A DNA stretch of 64,000 nucleotides. Source: an uncultured Blautia sp. (GTDB lineage: Bacteria; Bacillota; Clostridia; Lachnospirales; Lachnospiraceae). The DNA is taken from contig NZ_CAKRNY010000003.1 in NCBI RefSeq assembly GCF_934371575.1, positions 62,001-126,000 of the forward strand, given 5' to 3'. A program made the position numbers and the translations under genes. Shown piece after piece: positions 51,539 to 60,610 of the stretch (its first letter is position 1; each line of letters opens with the position of its first letter). Below the pieces are notes generated by a model, which saw only the letters and a program-made list of their open reading frames with translations, did no database searches and was not told where the DNA came from.

Positions 51539-52417
51539 CTATAAACCGTCAAAAAATTTCATTCTCTCTGCAAGATCCCATACAACGCCTTTCACAGCGC
51601 GTTCCTTGTAAAGCTGTTCTGCCTCTGTGATTTTCAATCTCGGCGGGCGCCCCCTTTTCAGCCTGATGTTTCTGATGATTCCTTCCAGTTCTTCTGCAAG
51701 GTTCTTTCTTATCTCCGGATTATGCATCAGCTCAAAGGCTGTACAAAAACCAGCTATCACTACAGGATGCAGATCTACCGCTCCCATACAGATTTTTAAA
51801 TTCTCATTCTCCCATGCAGCGCAAAGAGAAATCTGGGCTATTGTCACTTCTCTCCGGCTGCCAAGCTTGATAAAACAGCTTTTTTGCGTTTCTCTGACAG
51901 GAAGATACATTGCCAGAAGCAGTTCTCCTGCAAGCAGGGTACTGCGTCCTTTTTCATCCAGAAAATCTGTAATGGAACACCTTCTCATCCTGCCTTTTGC
52001 ATCCATAATTTCCACTTCTGCATCATATAGATACATACAGGGAAGCATATCTCCTGCCGGAGAGGCGTTGCACAAATTTCCTCCCAGAGTTCCTTTATTT
52101 CGGATCTGTCTGGAACCAACATGGGAACAGGCATCTCTCAATGCAAGAAAATACTTCTGTACCAAAGGGCTTTCTTCTGCCATGGTATGTGTCACCATAG
52201 AACCAATTTTCAGCCATCCGTTTTCTATTTGTATCTCCTGAAGCTCCTTCAGCATACAAAGGCTTATTATTTTGTCTGTCTCCAGATTTTTTTCCCTCAT
52301 TTTCACAATAAGGTCTGTTCCTCCAGCCAGAATGCGGCTCTTCGGTGTCATTGAAGCAAGACAGGATTCAAGCGCTTCCATTGTTTCCGGCTGCATATAT
52401 TCCATATCTTCAAACAT
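51539..52417 (-). CDS. Molybdenum hydroxylase FAD subunit
   Basis: 292 residues from the ATG at 52417, whose first 8 nt overlap the 2Fe-2S gene stop, with GGAGAGG upstream. FAD motifs are L-A-G-G-T-D-L near 38 and R-N-K-G-T-L-G-G-N-L near 100, with C-N-A-S-P-A-G-D just after. It passes electrons from the 2Fe-2S subunit to its acceptor, in the order hydroxylase, ferredoxin-type subunit, flavin. The C-terminal P-P-R-L-K-I-T segment is ordinary for the family. Confidence 0.9.
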   Translation of the reverse strand: MFEDMEYMQPETMEALESCLASMTPKSRILAGGTDLIVKMREKNLETDKIISLCMLKELQEIQIENGWLKIGSMVTHTMAEESPLVQKYFLALRDACSHVGSRQIRNKGTLGGNLCNASPAGDMLPCMYLYDAEVEIMDAKGRMRRCSITDFLDEKGRSTLLAGELLLAMYLPVRETQKSCFIKLGSRREVTIAQISLCAAWENENLKICMGAVDLHPVVIAGFCTAFELMHNPEIRKNLAEELEGIIRNIRLKRGRPPRLKITEAEQLYKERAVKGVVWDLAERMKFFDGL

Positions 52418-52889
52418 CCTGTTCCTCTCCTTTCCCGGCATCTGCGGCTTCCCTGACAGCTTCCCGTATTTCCCTGTAACCGGAGCAGCGGCAGATATTT
52501 CCAGCCAATGCCCTTTTGATCTGCTCATCTGTCGGATTCGGTACTTTCATCAACAACGCTTTTGCAGACATAATCATCCCGGAAGTGCAAAAACCACACT
52601 GAATAGCTGATTTTCGTATAAAGGCTTTCTGAAGTGCATCCAGTTCTCCGTTTTTTTCCAGACCTTCGATTGTGAGCAGTTCCTTTCCCTGTAACTGACC
52701 GGTCAGTGTCAGACATGCATGAACCGCCTCTCCGTCCAGAATTACGGTACAGGCGCCACACTCACCTTCCCCACAGCCCTCTTTGGTTCCTGTCAGCTGA
52801 AGCTCTTCACGGATAAAATCCAGCAGGCGCATACTTCCCGAAGCTTCCATAACCCGTTCTTCCCCGTTTACTTTGAAGTTCAAAACCAT
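52410..52889 (-). CDS. Molybdenum hydroxylase 2Fe-2S subunit
   Basis: 159 residues. The plant-ferredoxin-type cluster uses C-G-E-G-E-C-G-A-C and a later Cys; the second cluster uses C-G-F-C near 98 and C-R-C-S-G near 133. This is the usual small subunit of xanthine dehydrogenase-like enzymes. It lies 21 nt downstream of the large subunit gene. Confidence 0.92.
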   Translation of the reverse strand: MVLNFKVNGEERVMEASGSMRLLDFIREELQLTGTKEGCGEGECGACTVILDGEAVHACLTLTGQLQGKELLTIEGLEKNGELDALQKAFIRKSAIQCGFCTSGMIMSAKALLMKVPNPTDEQIKRALAGNICRCSGYREIREAVREAADAGKGEEQDV

Positions 52890-52910
52890 ACTTTACCTCC
52901 CGTTTTCGCC

Positions 52911-55208
52911 TTATTGTACTTTTTCTGACATTTTCTTTTCCCAGGCAGCCAGAATAACCGCCGGTGTCATTGGGACATGCTCTATTTCCACATCCAGTGC
53001 AAACCTCACAGCTGCCAGAATCGCAGGTGCAACAGGAACTATCGTTACTTCACCAATGGATTTCGCTCCATATGGACCATGTTCTTCCGGTTCTTCAATA
53101 AATATCACATCATAATCCGGCATTTCACAAATATTTGCAGCATCATAATTTTTAAGATTTGTAATAAGATTCTCACCAGTCCTTGGATCCAGCTTTATCT
53201 CTTCACAAAGCGCCATTCCCATTCCCTGCTGGATTCCGGATCCCACCTGACCACGGCAGAGATCCGGATTGATTGCCCGTCCTATATCGTGAACAGAGAG
53301 ACAATGCAGGATCTTCACTGCACCGGTAAAGGTGTCCACCCTCAATTCTGTAAAATGTGCAGCGGCCACACCAGGATTTGCCTTCGCCTTTGCAGTTGCC
53401 TGTGCAAATATATCTTCCTGCTTCACAGATAAGCTGTAGCGCACCAGTTCTGTAATTGTAATCTTCTCATTTTTTGTTTTCTCCACATAACAACAGCCGT
53501 TTTCATAACAAAACGATGCCTTCGGGATTCCCGTTTTTTCAGAAGCTAGCTGTTTCAGCAGGTCAATCAGGCGCTCACAGCACAGTATCACCGCCTGCCC
53601 CTGCATATAGACAGAACGGCTTGCATAGCAGCCATAATCATAGAAATTTTTATCGGTATCTCCTTCTCCAAGTTCAATCTGGTCAATATCCACTTCCAGG
53701 CATTCCGCAGCTATTTTCCGAAGCGCCAGAACGGTTCCGCATCCATGATCATGAACACAGACATTCAGAATCACGCTTCCATCTTCCTGTATCCGCGCCG
53801 CACAGATTCCTGCATCAAAAGGATCCGGGTAAAAAGAACTTGTATGTGAACCCAGTGCCATTCCCACTCCATAGCGGTATCTTCCGTTCTCGCTGTTTCT
53901 GGCTTTGCAGGCAGCCTTTCGTTTTTCCCACTGAAAAAAATCTCTTCCTTTGGTCAAAACCTCCCGAAAATGCACATCTCCAATGGATACTCCTTTCATC
54001 AGATTGTTTTCTCCACTCTCCATAATGTTGCGAAGTCTGAATTCCACCGGATCTATATTCATTTTCCTGCAAACTGTATCCAGATGACTTTCCATCATAA
54101 ATGCCGTCTCCGATGAGCCCCAGCTGCGAAAGCTGCCATTTACAGGTGTATTGGTGCAGACTGTCTGTGCCTGATATTTCATATGGGGAATCCTGTATAC
54201 CTTTGCAAGCTTTCCCCCCATTCCTCTGGCATAAGATGGCGAAATCGTCTGATAAGCTCCGCTGTCTAAGGTGCAGTCCACAGAAATACTGCTGATTTTG
54301 CCCTCTGGGGTAACTACACTGGAAAGATCTGCAGTAAAGCTGTGTTTCATCATAGTGTTCGTTATCTCTTCTTCCCGGGTAAATACCAGCCTGACTTTTG
54401 CCCCCAGGTCTTTCGCAATATAAGCTGCAATGGGCTCCAGAATTGTCTCCTGTTTGCAGCCAAATGAACCACCCATAAGCGTTTTCACCACTCTCACTCT
54501 GGAATATGGCATATGCAGAAAATCCGCTATCGTACTTCTGATTCCAAATACGGTCTGACAGGCAGTATATATTGTCATAAATTTTCTTCCGGGATCATAT
54601 TCTGCCGTACATACATGCGTTTCCATGGAAAGATGTGTCATACGGCCAACCTCGCAATGGGTTTTTGTAATGATTCCCGTCTCTTCTGTATTGTTATGTT
54701 CTTCTGTCTCCCATTTTTCTTCACATGGAAGCCGGAATACATTTGGCTCTTTATTGATAAATTCTGTATTTTCTGCAGATGCAGCCTCAACCGTAAGCAT
54801 AGGCTGTTCATTTTCATATGTGACCTTCAGTAATTTTACAGCTTTTCTGGCATGCTCTTCCGAATCTGCGCAGACTGCCGCAATTTTTTCTCCATAAAAA
54901 CGGATTTCCGGGCTAAACAGCTGCTCCTGATAGCAAACCTTCTCAAATGTCAGCACTCTGCCCCTGTCATAGTAACTCTGATCTGTGTTAAAGCAGGTAT
55001 AAATCCCTTTTACTCCTGCTGCCTTCCAGGCATCGTCTGTTTCGATCTTCAGTATTCTGCCTCTCGCCACCGTACTTGTAAGCAGACGGATATAAAGCAT
55101 CTTTCCAGAATCCTGATCAGCTCCATATTTTGCCTTTCCGGTTGCTTTCGCGTAGGCCAGTTCATTGGACATTTCTTTTCCTACATAACGGTAATTTTTT
55201 TCACTCAT
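52911..55208 (-). CDS. Molybdenum hydroxylase large subunit (xanthine dehydrogenase family)
   Basis: 765 residues. Molybdopterin-binding segments M-G-G-S-F-G-C-K near 245, R-S-W-G-S-S-E near 365 and V-H-D-H-G-C-G near 480 are present. The C-terminal G-A-K-S-I-G-E-V carries the catalytic Glu. The Cys-to-Gln loop changes around G-S-F-G-C-K-Q-E differ from common xanthine dehydrogenases, so the substrate may not be xanthine. In this operon oxidation of an imidazole-derived ring (for example an imidazolone to a hydantoin) is a reasonable hypothesis. It is the first gene of the ten-gene operon. Confidence 0.88.
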   Translation of the reverse strand: MSEKNYRYVGKEMSNELAYAKATGKAKYGADQDSGKMLYIRLLTSTVARGRILKIETDDAWKAAGVKGIYTCFNTDQSYYDRGRVLTFEKVCYQEQLFSPEIRFYGEKIAAVCADSEEHARKAVKLLKVTYENEQPMLTVEAASAENTEFINKEPNVFRLPCEEKWETEEHNNTEETGIITKTHCEVGRMTHLSMETHVCTAEYDPGRKFMTIYTACQTVFGIRSTIADFLHMPYSRVRVVKTLMGGSFGCKQETILEPIAAYIAKDLGAKVRLVFTREEEITNTMMKHSFTADLSSVVTPEGKISSISVDCTLDSGAYQTISPSYARGMGGKLAKVYRIPHMKYQAQTVCTNTPVNGSFRSWGSSETAFMMESHLDTVCRKMNIDPVEFRLRNIMESGENNLMKGVSIGDVHFREVLTKGRDFFQWEKRKAACKARNSENGRYRYGVGMALGSHTSSFYPDPFDAGICAARIQEDGSVILNVCVHDHGCGTVLALRKIAAECLEVDIDQIELGEGDTDKNFYDYGCYASRSVYMQGQAVILCCERLIDLLKQLASEKTGIPKASFCYENGCCYVEKTKNEKITITELVRYSLSVKQEDIFAQATAKAKANPGVAAAHFTELRVDTFTGAVKILHCLSVHDIGRAINPDLCRGQVGSGIQQGMGMALCEEIKLDPRTGENLITNLKNYDAANICEMPDYDVIFIEEPEEHGPYGAKSIGEVTIVPVAPAILAAVRFALDVEIEHVPMTPAVILAAWEKKMSEKVQ

Positions 55209-55255
55209 TTTCTTTTCACCTGCCTTATAAGACCAAGGTAATCTTTTAAAGTCAA

Positions 55256-55292
55256 AAAAGCGTCAAAACAGCTTCCCTGTTTCAACGCTTTT
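55256..55292 (-). terminator. Terminator of the BTAD regulator gene
   Basis: On the minus strand AAAAGCGTTGAAACAG and CTGTTTTGACGCTTTT form a 16-bp stem with two G-T pairs, then six T. It separates the regulator from the downstream catabolic operon, which must have its own promoter in the remaining about 45 nt. Confidence 0.85.
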
Positions 55293-55296
55293 CTCT

Positions 55297-58137
55297 CTAT
55301 TCTGCCTGCTGGTCACGGATTGCTTCCTGAATATGGGCTTCCATCTCCGCTTTTATCCGTACACTGTCTCTCAGATAAAAATCTGCAGACTCTCTGAGGA
55401 TTTCTTTGTATTGTTCCGGATGAGTTGCCAGAAGCTTTGCCTGCATCTTTCTCAATATGTACTTTTCCTTGGGAGAGCCTAACTGACGGCACGCATCCAT
55501 TCCCTCCTGCATTGCTTTTCTGGATTTTTCAAAGTCCCCCATCTGACAGTAATGTAAACTGCAATATACCTTTGCTGTGGTTCTTCCCATCAGGGTAAAG
55601 GAATTATCATATAATTCTGATGCCTTCAGGAACATTTTCCAGGCATCCTCAAGCTGTCCCATCTCATAATATACACAGCCAAGATTTGTATAAAATGTTG
55701 AACTTGCTGCAATATTATGTTCAGTACAAACACTTACCGCATATTGAAAATGATAAATTGCTTCTGTATACTGCTGCCTTGCCCTGGCAAGCTCTCCCAT
55801 ATAATTATAAACAGCAGCTTCATTCAGAACTGTTCCCTGATCATTTTCTCCATATCTCTCAAAAAGATCGATGGCCGTTCCCAGAACTTTCTCGGCAGTG
55901 TCATATTGACACGTCATTATGTAGTAAAGCCCCTGCAGTCTTTTTAAAATTGCTTCCTCTGTCCACAGATCATGCTTCTTTGCAAGAGATAAGCTTTTGT
56001 TCAGATATATCCACATAACCTTCGGTTCATAAAGCTGGATTCCATAATAGATCATCTCCCGGCAGGCCTTAATATAATATGCCGGATGAGACTGGACATA
56101 CAAATGTTCCAATGCAGCCTTTACATCCCGCACACCTTCCCCATATTGACCGGTCAGAATTTCATATCTTCCGGTGGTTATCAGAAGCCTTGCCGACAGT
56201 TCCTGATACAGTCCACCTTCCTCAAACTGGTTTCTTGCCTTCTTCAGCTGTAACGCCAGATCTTTAAAATAGGTTCCCATATCTGCCGGCAGCGTTTCTT
56301 CAAAATCCTTGGTCATTGTGGGATACAGTTCAAACATGGAAATCGAAATTTCTTCATACGGACAAATCTGGTATTGCAGGGTTTTCGGGACATTTGACCC
56401 TTTACTGAAATGGTACACCATCTGGTGATAATACCCCCGTCTTTCTCCGGAAAAATGAGCTTCCATTGCAAAACCAATTTTGTTATGCAGCACTCTTCGC
56501 TTGGTGGGTGTAATTTCAGATGCAACATACTGCTGCAGCTTTTTCTGCTTGAAAAAGAGACGGATTTCTTTCTGTACCATCTGTTCCCCGATCAGGGAGC
56601 GAAGTTCCAGCTCTTCCACAGCCTCCACCACGTTTAAAGTATCCATGCCGCTTACATGCTCCAGTAATTCCAAAACTGCATAATCATTGAATAATGATAT
56701 AATATCCAGCAGTTTTCTGGATTTGGTATTCAGACCCCGCAGACATTCTCCCAATGACGCTTTTTCTGACATTTGATTCTTAACATCAACCGGGGCAGGT
56801 TTTAAAACGATCCTGGTAAATTTGCCTTTTGCCTCCAAAACATCGAAAAAATTGCCAAGCTCTTCGCTGACAACGTCCAGAGCTGTCATTGTGATCAGCA
56901 TATGCTGCCGGATTCCCTCTGCCAGCATTAAAAGCAGTCTCCGGCTGTATACATCTGCATAATGGATATTATTTATATTAAGCACCACCGTATGATTCTC
57001 TGCCAGCATTTGGATAATCTGAAAAATCCCATTCTGTACAGCTCGTATATTAAAGCTGCTTGCCATATCAATTGGAAGCGGCACATCTACATTTTCATTT
57101 CCAAATGTGGGAAAAAACTGTGCAACAGCCTGCAGAACTGCTTTGGGTATCTGAAGCCGGCTTGACCGTATATACTCATCAAGCTGCATGACTGCCGAAT
57201 TCCAAATTGCCAGTGGAATATGGCGATCTGAAAAATAGCAGCTCACGTTGATCTTCAGCACGGTTGATTCCTCTATTGAAGATGTTACCTTTTGTATCAG
57301 TTCCGATTTTCCGGCTCCATATTCTCCCGAAACCACCACTGTTTCCACAGCCCCTGAGCAGGCTTCCTCCACAAGCTTCCTGATCTGCTGAACTTCCTTT
57401 TCTCTTCCCGGAATCAGGGAAGTCTCTTTTTCTTCTGCGGCAGTGTCTACCCATTCCAGTCTGATTTCCCGGTAAAGTCTGGTAACTTCCTGCCCGGGAA
57501 CAATTCCCATTTCTTTTTCCAGCAAATGATATAAGCGCTGATAAACGTCAATTGCTTTCAGATAAAGGCCATTTTTCCGGTAAGCCTTCATAAGACGGCC
57601 ACTCACACGCTCATCATAAGGATCCATAAGCCAGTATCTGGAGCAGGCTTCCTCAAGCTTTGAAAGTTCCCTGTCCGGAGTTTCCGCAATTTCACGATAC
57701 AGACGGCTGAGATAGATATTCCGGTAATACTCTCTCCAGTGTTCCAGCCATTCTTCGTAGGATTCTGAATTTTTCACAAAAAATCCGCTTAAAAAATCCC
57801 CTTTATATAAGGAAACATCCTCTTGCTCCACGAAGCTGTTTATGTCTGTAGTAATGGAAATTTCCGGATTTAAGCTCAGGTTAAAATGCTGTTCCGATAC
57901 AACCAGTTCAAATCCAAATGTCTTTTTCAGCATGTAAATTGCATGTCTTAAATTTTTTCTGGAACTTTCATCATCTGCATCTTCCCATAGAAGCGCCGCC
58001 GCCTGCTCTCTGGAAACATGCTTTTCCACCGCCAGGTAATAGAGCAGGGCTTCTGCCTTTTTATAAGGGAAATTTACCGCATTACCGTTCAGAAGAACTT
58101 CCGGCACCTGCAGAAAATGTATTTCAACTTTGTACAT
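55297..58137 (-). CDS. BTAD/AAA/TPR transcriptional regulator
   Basis: 946 residues. Residues 1-100 are an OmpR-like DNA-binding domain and 100-230 a bacterial transcriptional activator (BTAD) domain, as in SARP regulators. A Walker A sequence G-E-Y-G-A-G-K-S-E lies at 271-279, starting an ATPase domain to about 560. About eight TPR-like helical pairs follow to the C-terminus. Such proteins sense a ligand through ATPase and TPR parts and bind the promoter with the N-terminus. Its place between the catabolic and the transport operons makes it their probable activator. Confidence 0.88.
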   Translation of the reverse strand: MYKVEIHFLQVPEVLLNGNAVNFPYKKAEALLYYLAVEKHVSREQAAALLWEDADDESSRKNLRHAIYMLKKTFGFELVVSEQHFNLSLNPEISITTDINSFVEQEDVSLYKGDFLSGFFVKNSESYEEWLEHWREYYRNIYLSRLYREIAETPDRELSKLEEACSRYWLMDPYDERVSGRLMKAYRKNGLYLKAIDVYQRLYHLLEKEMGIVPGQEVTRLYREIRLEWVDTAAEEKETSLIPGREKEVQQIRKLVEEACSGAVETVVVSGEYGAGKSELIQKVTSSIEESTVLKINVSCYFSDRHIPLAIWNSAVMQLDEYIRSSRLQIPKAVLQAVAQFFPTFGNENVDVPLPIDMASSFNIRAVQNGIFQIIQMLAENHTVVLNINNIHYADVYSRRLLLMLAEGIRQHMLITMTALDVVSEELGNFFDVLEAKGKFTRIVLKPAPVDVKNQMSEKASLGECLRGLNTKSRKLLDIISLFNDYAVLELLEHVSGMDTLNVVEAVEELELRSLIGEQMVQKEIRLFFKQKKLQQYVASEITPTKRRVLHNKIGFAMEAHFSGERRGYYHQMVYHFSKGSNVPKTLQYQICPYEEISISMFELYPTMTKDFEETLPADMGTYFKDLALQLKKARNQFEEGGLYQELSARLLITTGRYEILTGQYGEGVRDVKAALEHLYVQSHPAYYIKACREMIYYGIQLYEPKVMWIYLNKSLSLAKKHDLWTEEAILKRLQGLYYIMTCQYDTAEKVLGTAIDLFERYGENDQGTVLNEAAVYNYMGELARARQQYTEAIYHFQYAVSVCTEHNIAASSTFYTNLGCVYYEMGQLEDAWKMFLKASELYDNSFTLMGRTTAKVYCSLHYCQMGDFEKSRKAMQEGMDACRQLGSPKEKYILRKMQAKLLATHPEQYKEILRESADFYLRDSVRIKAEMEAHIQEAIRDQQAE

Positions 58138-58238
58138 TTTAACACATCCCTTTTTTTCTACATTTTTTTGTTCATAATAGCATTCCTTTTTACGGCTGTA
58201 AATATTTTTTCAAATTTGACGATAATTTGACTTTCTTG

Positions 58239-58247
58239 TGATATGCT
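58239..58247 (+). promoter_or_regulatory. Probable promoter of the ABC transport operon
   Basis: Extended -10 box TGA-TATGCT at 58239-58247; TTGACG at 58216 is the nearest -35 (20-nt spacing, not ideal). A poor -35 spacing fits a promoter needing the BTAD activator. Confidence 0.5.
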
Positions 58248-58260
58248 CTCAGTAATTTCA

Positions 58261-58303
58261 AAAAGCACAGCGTCGTGTGGATTTTCACTGGCGTTGTGCT
58301 TTT
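58261..58303 (+). terminator. Leader hairpin before the ABC operon
   Basis: AAAAGCACAGCG and CGTTGTGCTTTT form a 12-bp stem with a 19-nt loop, followed by TTTTTTATTTT on the plus strand. It lies about 8 nt after the expected start of transcription and 28 nt before the first gene, as an attenuator would. Confidence 0.7.
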
Positions 58304-58330
58304 TTATTTTAATAGAAAGGATGGATCCCT

Positions 58331-58972
58331 ATGTTCAAAGAAATGATGGATTATATTGCCGCCAACCAGTCCATGTATCTGGTCGAAATCCGCACTCACA
58401 TTCTGATCAGTCTATGCACTGTGTTTTTTTCCTCACTGATTGCCATTCCTCTTGGTATTGTCTGTATAAAATACCGAAGTGCCTCACGTTTCATCTCGGG
58501 CATTGTAAATACCGCCCGTGTAATTCCCAGTCTGGCCCTGATGGTGCTTCTGATTCCTCTTATCGGAATTGGCAAAGCTCCGGCGATCATTGCTCTGATT
58601 CTTCTTGCAATTCCGCCAATTATGCTAAACACCATAGCCGGATATGATTCCATTGATCCGATGATCACAGAAACAGCCAAAGGAATGGGTATGGATTCCA
58701 GGCAGACCTTTCTGCAGGTCCAGACTCCGCTGGCGCTTCCGCTGATCCTTACAGGTGTACGTACTGCAGCAGTAGAAGCAGTTGCCAGTACCAGCATCGC
58801 AGCATATATCGGTGCCGGAGGACTTGGAGATCTGGTATTTACCGGAATCGGCGCCAACAAAGCACCTATTCTTCTTGCCGGCGGTCTTACAATAGCCGTT
58901 TTATCTATTCTGACCGATCTGCTGCTTTCCACACTGCAGGCACATGTATGCCGCAATCTTTATACAGTATAG
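58331..58972 (+). CDS. Betaine-type ABC permease (OpuCB/EgtU-like membrane part)
   Basis: 213 residues with five or six membrane helices. The coupling loop E-T-A-K-G-M-G-M near 116 and G-A-G-G-L-G-D near 160 are standard in OpuC-type permeases. It is the first gene of the transport operon. It must work with the downstream ATPase and second permease and the separately encoded lipoprotein at 43.4 kb. Confidence 0.9.
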   Translation: MFKEMMDYIAANQSMYLVEIRTHILISLCTVFFSSLIAIPLGIVCIKYRSASRFISGIVNTARVIPSLALMVLLIPLIGIGKAPAIIALILLAIPPIMLNTIAGYDSIDPMITETAKGMGMDSRQTFLQVQTPLALPLILTGVRTAAVEAVASTSIAAYIGAGGLGDLVFTGIGANKAPILLAGGLTIAVLSILTDLLLSTLQAHVCRNLYTV

Positions 58973-58985
58973 GAGGTTTCATAAT

Positions 58986-59969
58986 ATGAATACAAACACA
59001 AATCCTGATGTTCCTGTTTTTCAGTTTATCCACACCTGCAAACGCTTCCCAGGCATGGATTCTTACGCGGTACATGATGTCAGCCTTTCCATAAAACCAG
59101 GGGAATTTATAACCATTCTTGGAACCAGCGGTTCTGGTAAAACTACTTTAATGAAAATGGTAAACCGTCTGTATGATATTACCGACGGAGACATTCTTTT
59201 TCACGGACAGAGTGTAAGGGAACAGCCGGAAGTAGAATATCGGCGAAAAATCGGTTACGTTGTCCAGCAAAGCGGGCTTTTTCCGCACATGTCTGTTGCC
59301 GACAATATTGCCGTAGTTCCCAAAATCCTGAAGTGGGATAAAACCCGGATTGCAGCACGTGTAAATGAATTACTTACTCTGGTCGGACTGGACCCGGCTG
59401 TTTATGCAAAACGTTTTCCAAGACAGCTTTCAGGTGGTCAGCAGCAGCGTGTTGGAATTGCCCGGGCATTAGCCGCAAATCCTTCTGCCATGCTGATGGA
59501 TGAACCATTTGGAGCAATCGATGCAATTACAAGAGAAACCCTTCAGAATGAGCTTTTGCGGATTCAGAAATCCACCGGAAAATCCATTCTCTTTGTCACC
59601 CATGATATTGGCGAGGCTTTCAAACTTGGTGACCGGGTAATCATTATGCATGGCGGAGAACTTCAGCAGTTTGATACTCCTGCTAATATTGTCCTGCACC
59701 CGGCAAATGAATTCGTGGCACGCCTTGTCGGCGCAGATGATCCTATGGAGCGCGTAAAAGTGGTTTGTGTATCTTCTCTGGCAGACAAAAGTAAAAAAGC
59801 CGACTGTTCCCTCTCTCTGGAAGGAAGCAGCACGATCAACGACGCTCTTCCGTTCCTGCTGGCATATCCGGCAGAAGATATTGCCATCTGCAATAACGGT
59901 GAATTAATCGGAATGCTTGACCGCACCCGCCTGGCTGATCTGATGAAAAAACAGGAGGTGTCATTATGA
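58986..59969 (+). CDS. Betaine-type ABC ATPase (OpuCA/EgtV-like)
   Basis: 327 residues from the ATG at 58986 after AGGAGG; the earlier frame start lies inside the first permease gene. Walker A G-T-S-G-S-G-K-T-T is at 46-54, the signature L-S-G-G-Q-Q-Q-R near 145 and Walker B M-L-M-D-E-P near 170. After the ATPase core come about 75 residues resembling a single, reduced CBS module that could sense ionic strength or nucleotides. It is coupled to the second permease by a 4-nt overlap. Confidence 0.92.
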   Translation: MNTNTNPDVPVFQFIHTCKRFPGMDSYAVHDVSLSIKPGEFITILGTSGSGKTTLMKMVNRLYDITDGDILFHGQSVREQPEVEYRRKIGYVVQQSGLFPHMSVADNIAVVPKILKWDKTRIAARVNELLTLVGLDPAVYAKRFPRQLSGGQQQRVGIARALAANPSAMLMDEPFGAIDAITRETLQNELLRIQKSTGKSILFVTHDIGEAFKLGDRVIIMHGGELQQFDTPANIVLHPANEFVARLVGADDPMERVKVVCVSSLADKSKKADCSLSLEGSSTINDALPFLLAYPAEDIAICNNGELIGMLDRTRLADLMKKQEVSL

Positions 59970-60610
59970 AGAAATTTTTTGATTATGCAATCCGGCATTA
60001 TGACAAAATGCTGGGTTACGTGGGAGACCATATTATGATGTGCGTTTCTGCCCTTCTTCTTTCCCTTTTGATCGCAATTCCCCTCTGTGTATTGCTGATG
60101 AAAAATAAAAAGGTATCGAAAATTGTTCTGGCGCTCCTCGGAGCCTGTTATTCCATTCCAAGCATGGCCTTTTTCGCAATTATGATGCCATTCTTTGGCC
60201 TTGGCAAAACAGGACCTATCGTTGTCCTTACTATTTACAGCCAGTTCATTCTTGTCCGGAACATTCTTGCCGGCTTCAACGGCATCGATCCTTCTTTGCT
60301 GGAAGCCGCCAAAGGAATGGGCATGTCGCCAGTTCAGATTTTTTTCAAAGTGGAGCTTCCTCTTGCGATGCCAGTCATCATCAGCGGAATACATATTGCC
60401 TCTGTAGTTATCATCGGCAGTGCTACCATTGCCCAGACTGTCAGCGCCGGAGGAATCGGAGTCCTGCTTTTCGAGGGACTTCGTACACAGAACTATGTAA
60501 AAATGATCTGGGGTACTATTTTAACAGCAGCACTGGCATTAAGCGTTAATTATCTTCTCGCCAGACTTGAAAAATTCTCCCAGAAGAAAGCCAAAGGAGG
60601 TATCGCATGA
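59966..60610 (+). CDS. Betaine-type ABC permease, second subunit (OpuCD-like)
   Basis: 214 residues, five or six helices, coupling loop E-A-A-K-G-M-G-M near 112 and S-A-G-G-I-G near 157. Paralogous to the first permease. Overlaps both neighbours by 4 nt, so the operon is tightly coupled. Confidence 0.9.
   Translation: MKKFFDYAIRHYDKMLGYVGDHIMMCVSALLLSLLIAIPLCVLLMKNKKVSKIVLALLGACYSIPSMAFFAIMMPFFGLGKTGPIVVLTIYSQFILVRNILAGFNGIDPSLLEAAKGMGMSPVQIFFKVELPLAMPVIISGIHIASVVIIGSATIAQTVSAGGIGVLLFEGLRTQNYVKMIWGTILTAALALSVNYLLARLEKFSQKKAKGGIA

Noticed and set aside
52911..55208. Part of the gut purine (uric acid/xanthine) degradation cluster
   Set aside because: None of the marker genes of that cluster (ygeX, ygeY, ygeW, ygfK, ssnA, hyuA) is present; the neighbours point to an imidazole betaine.
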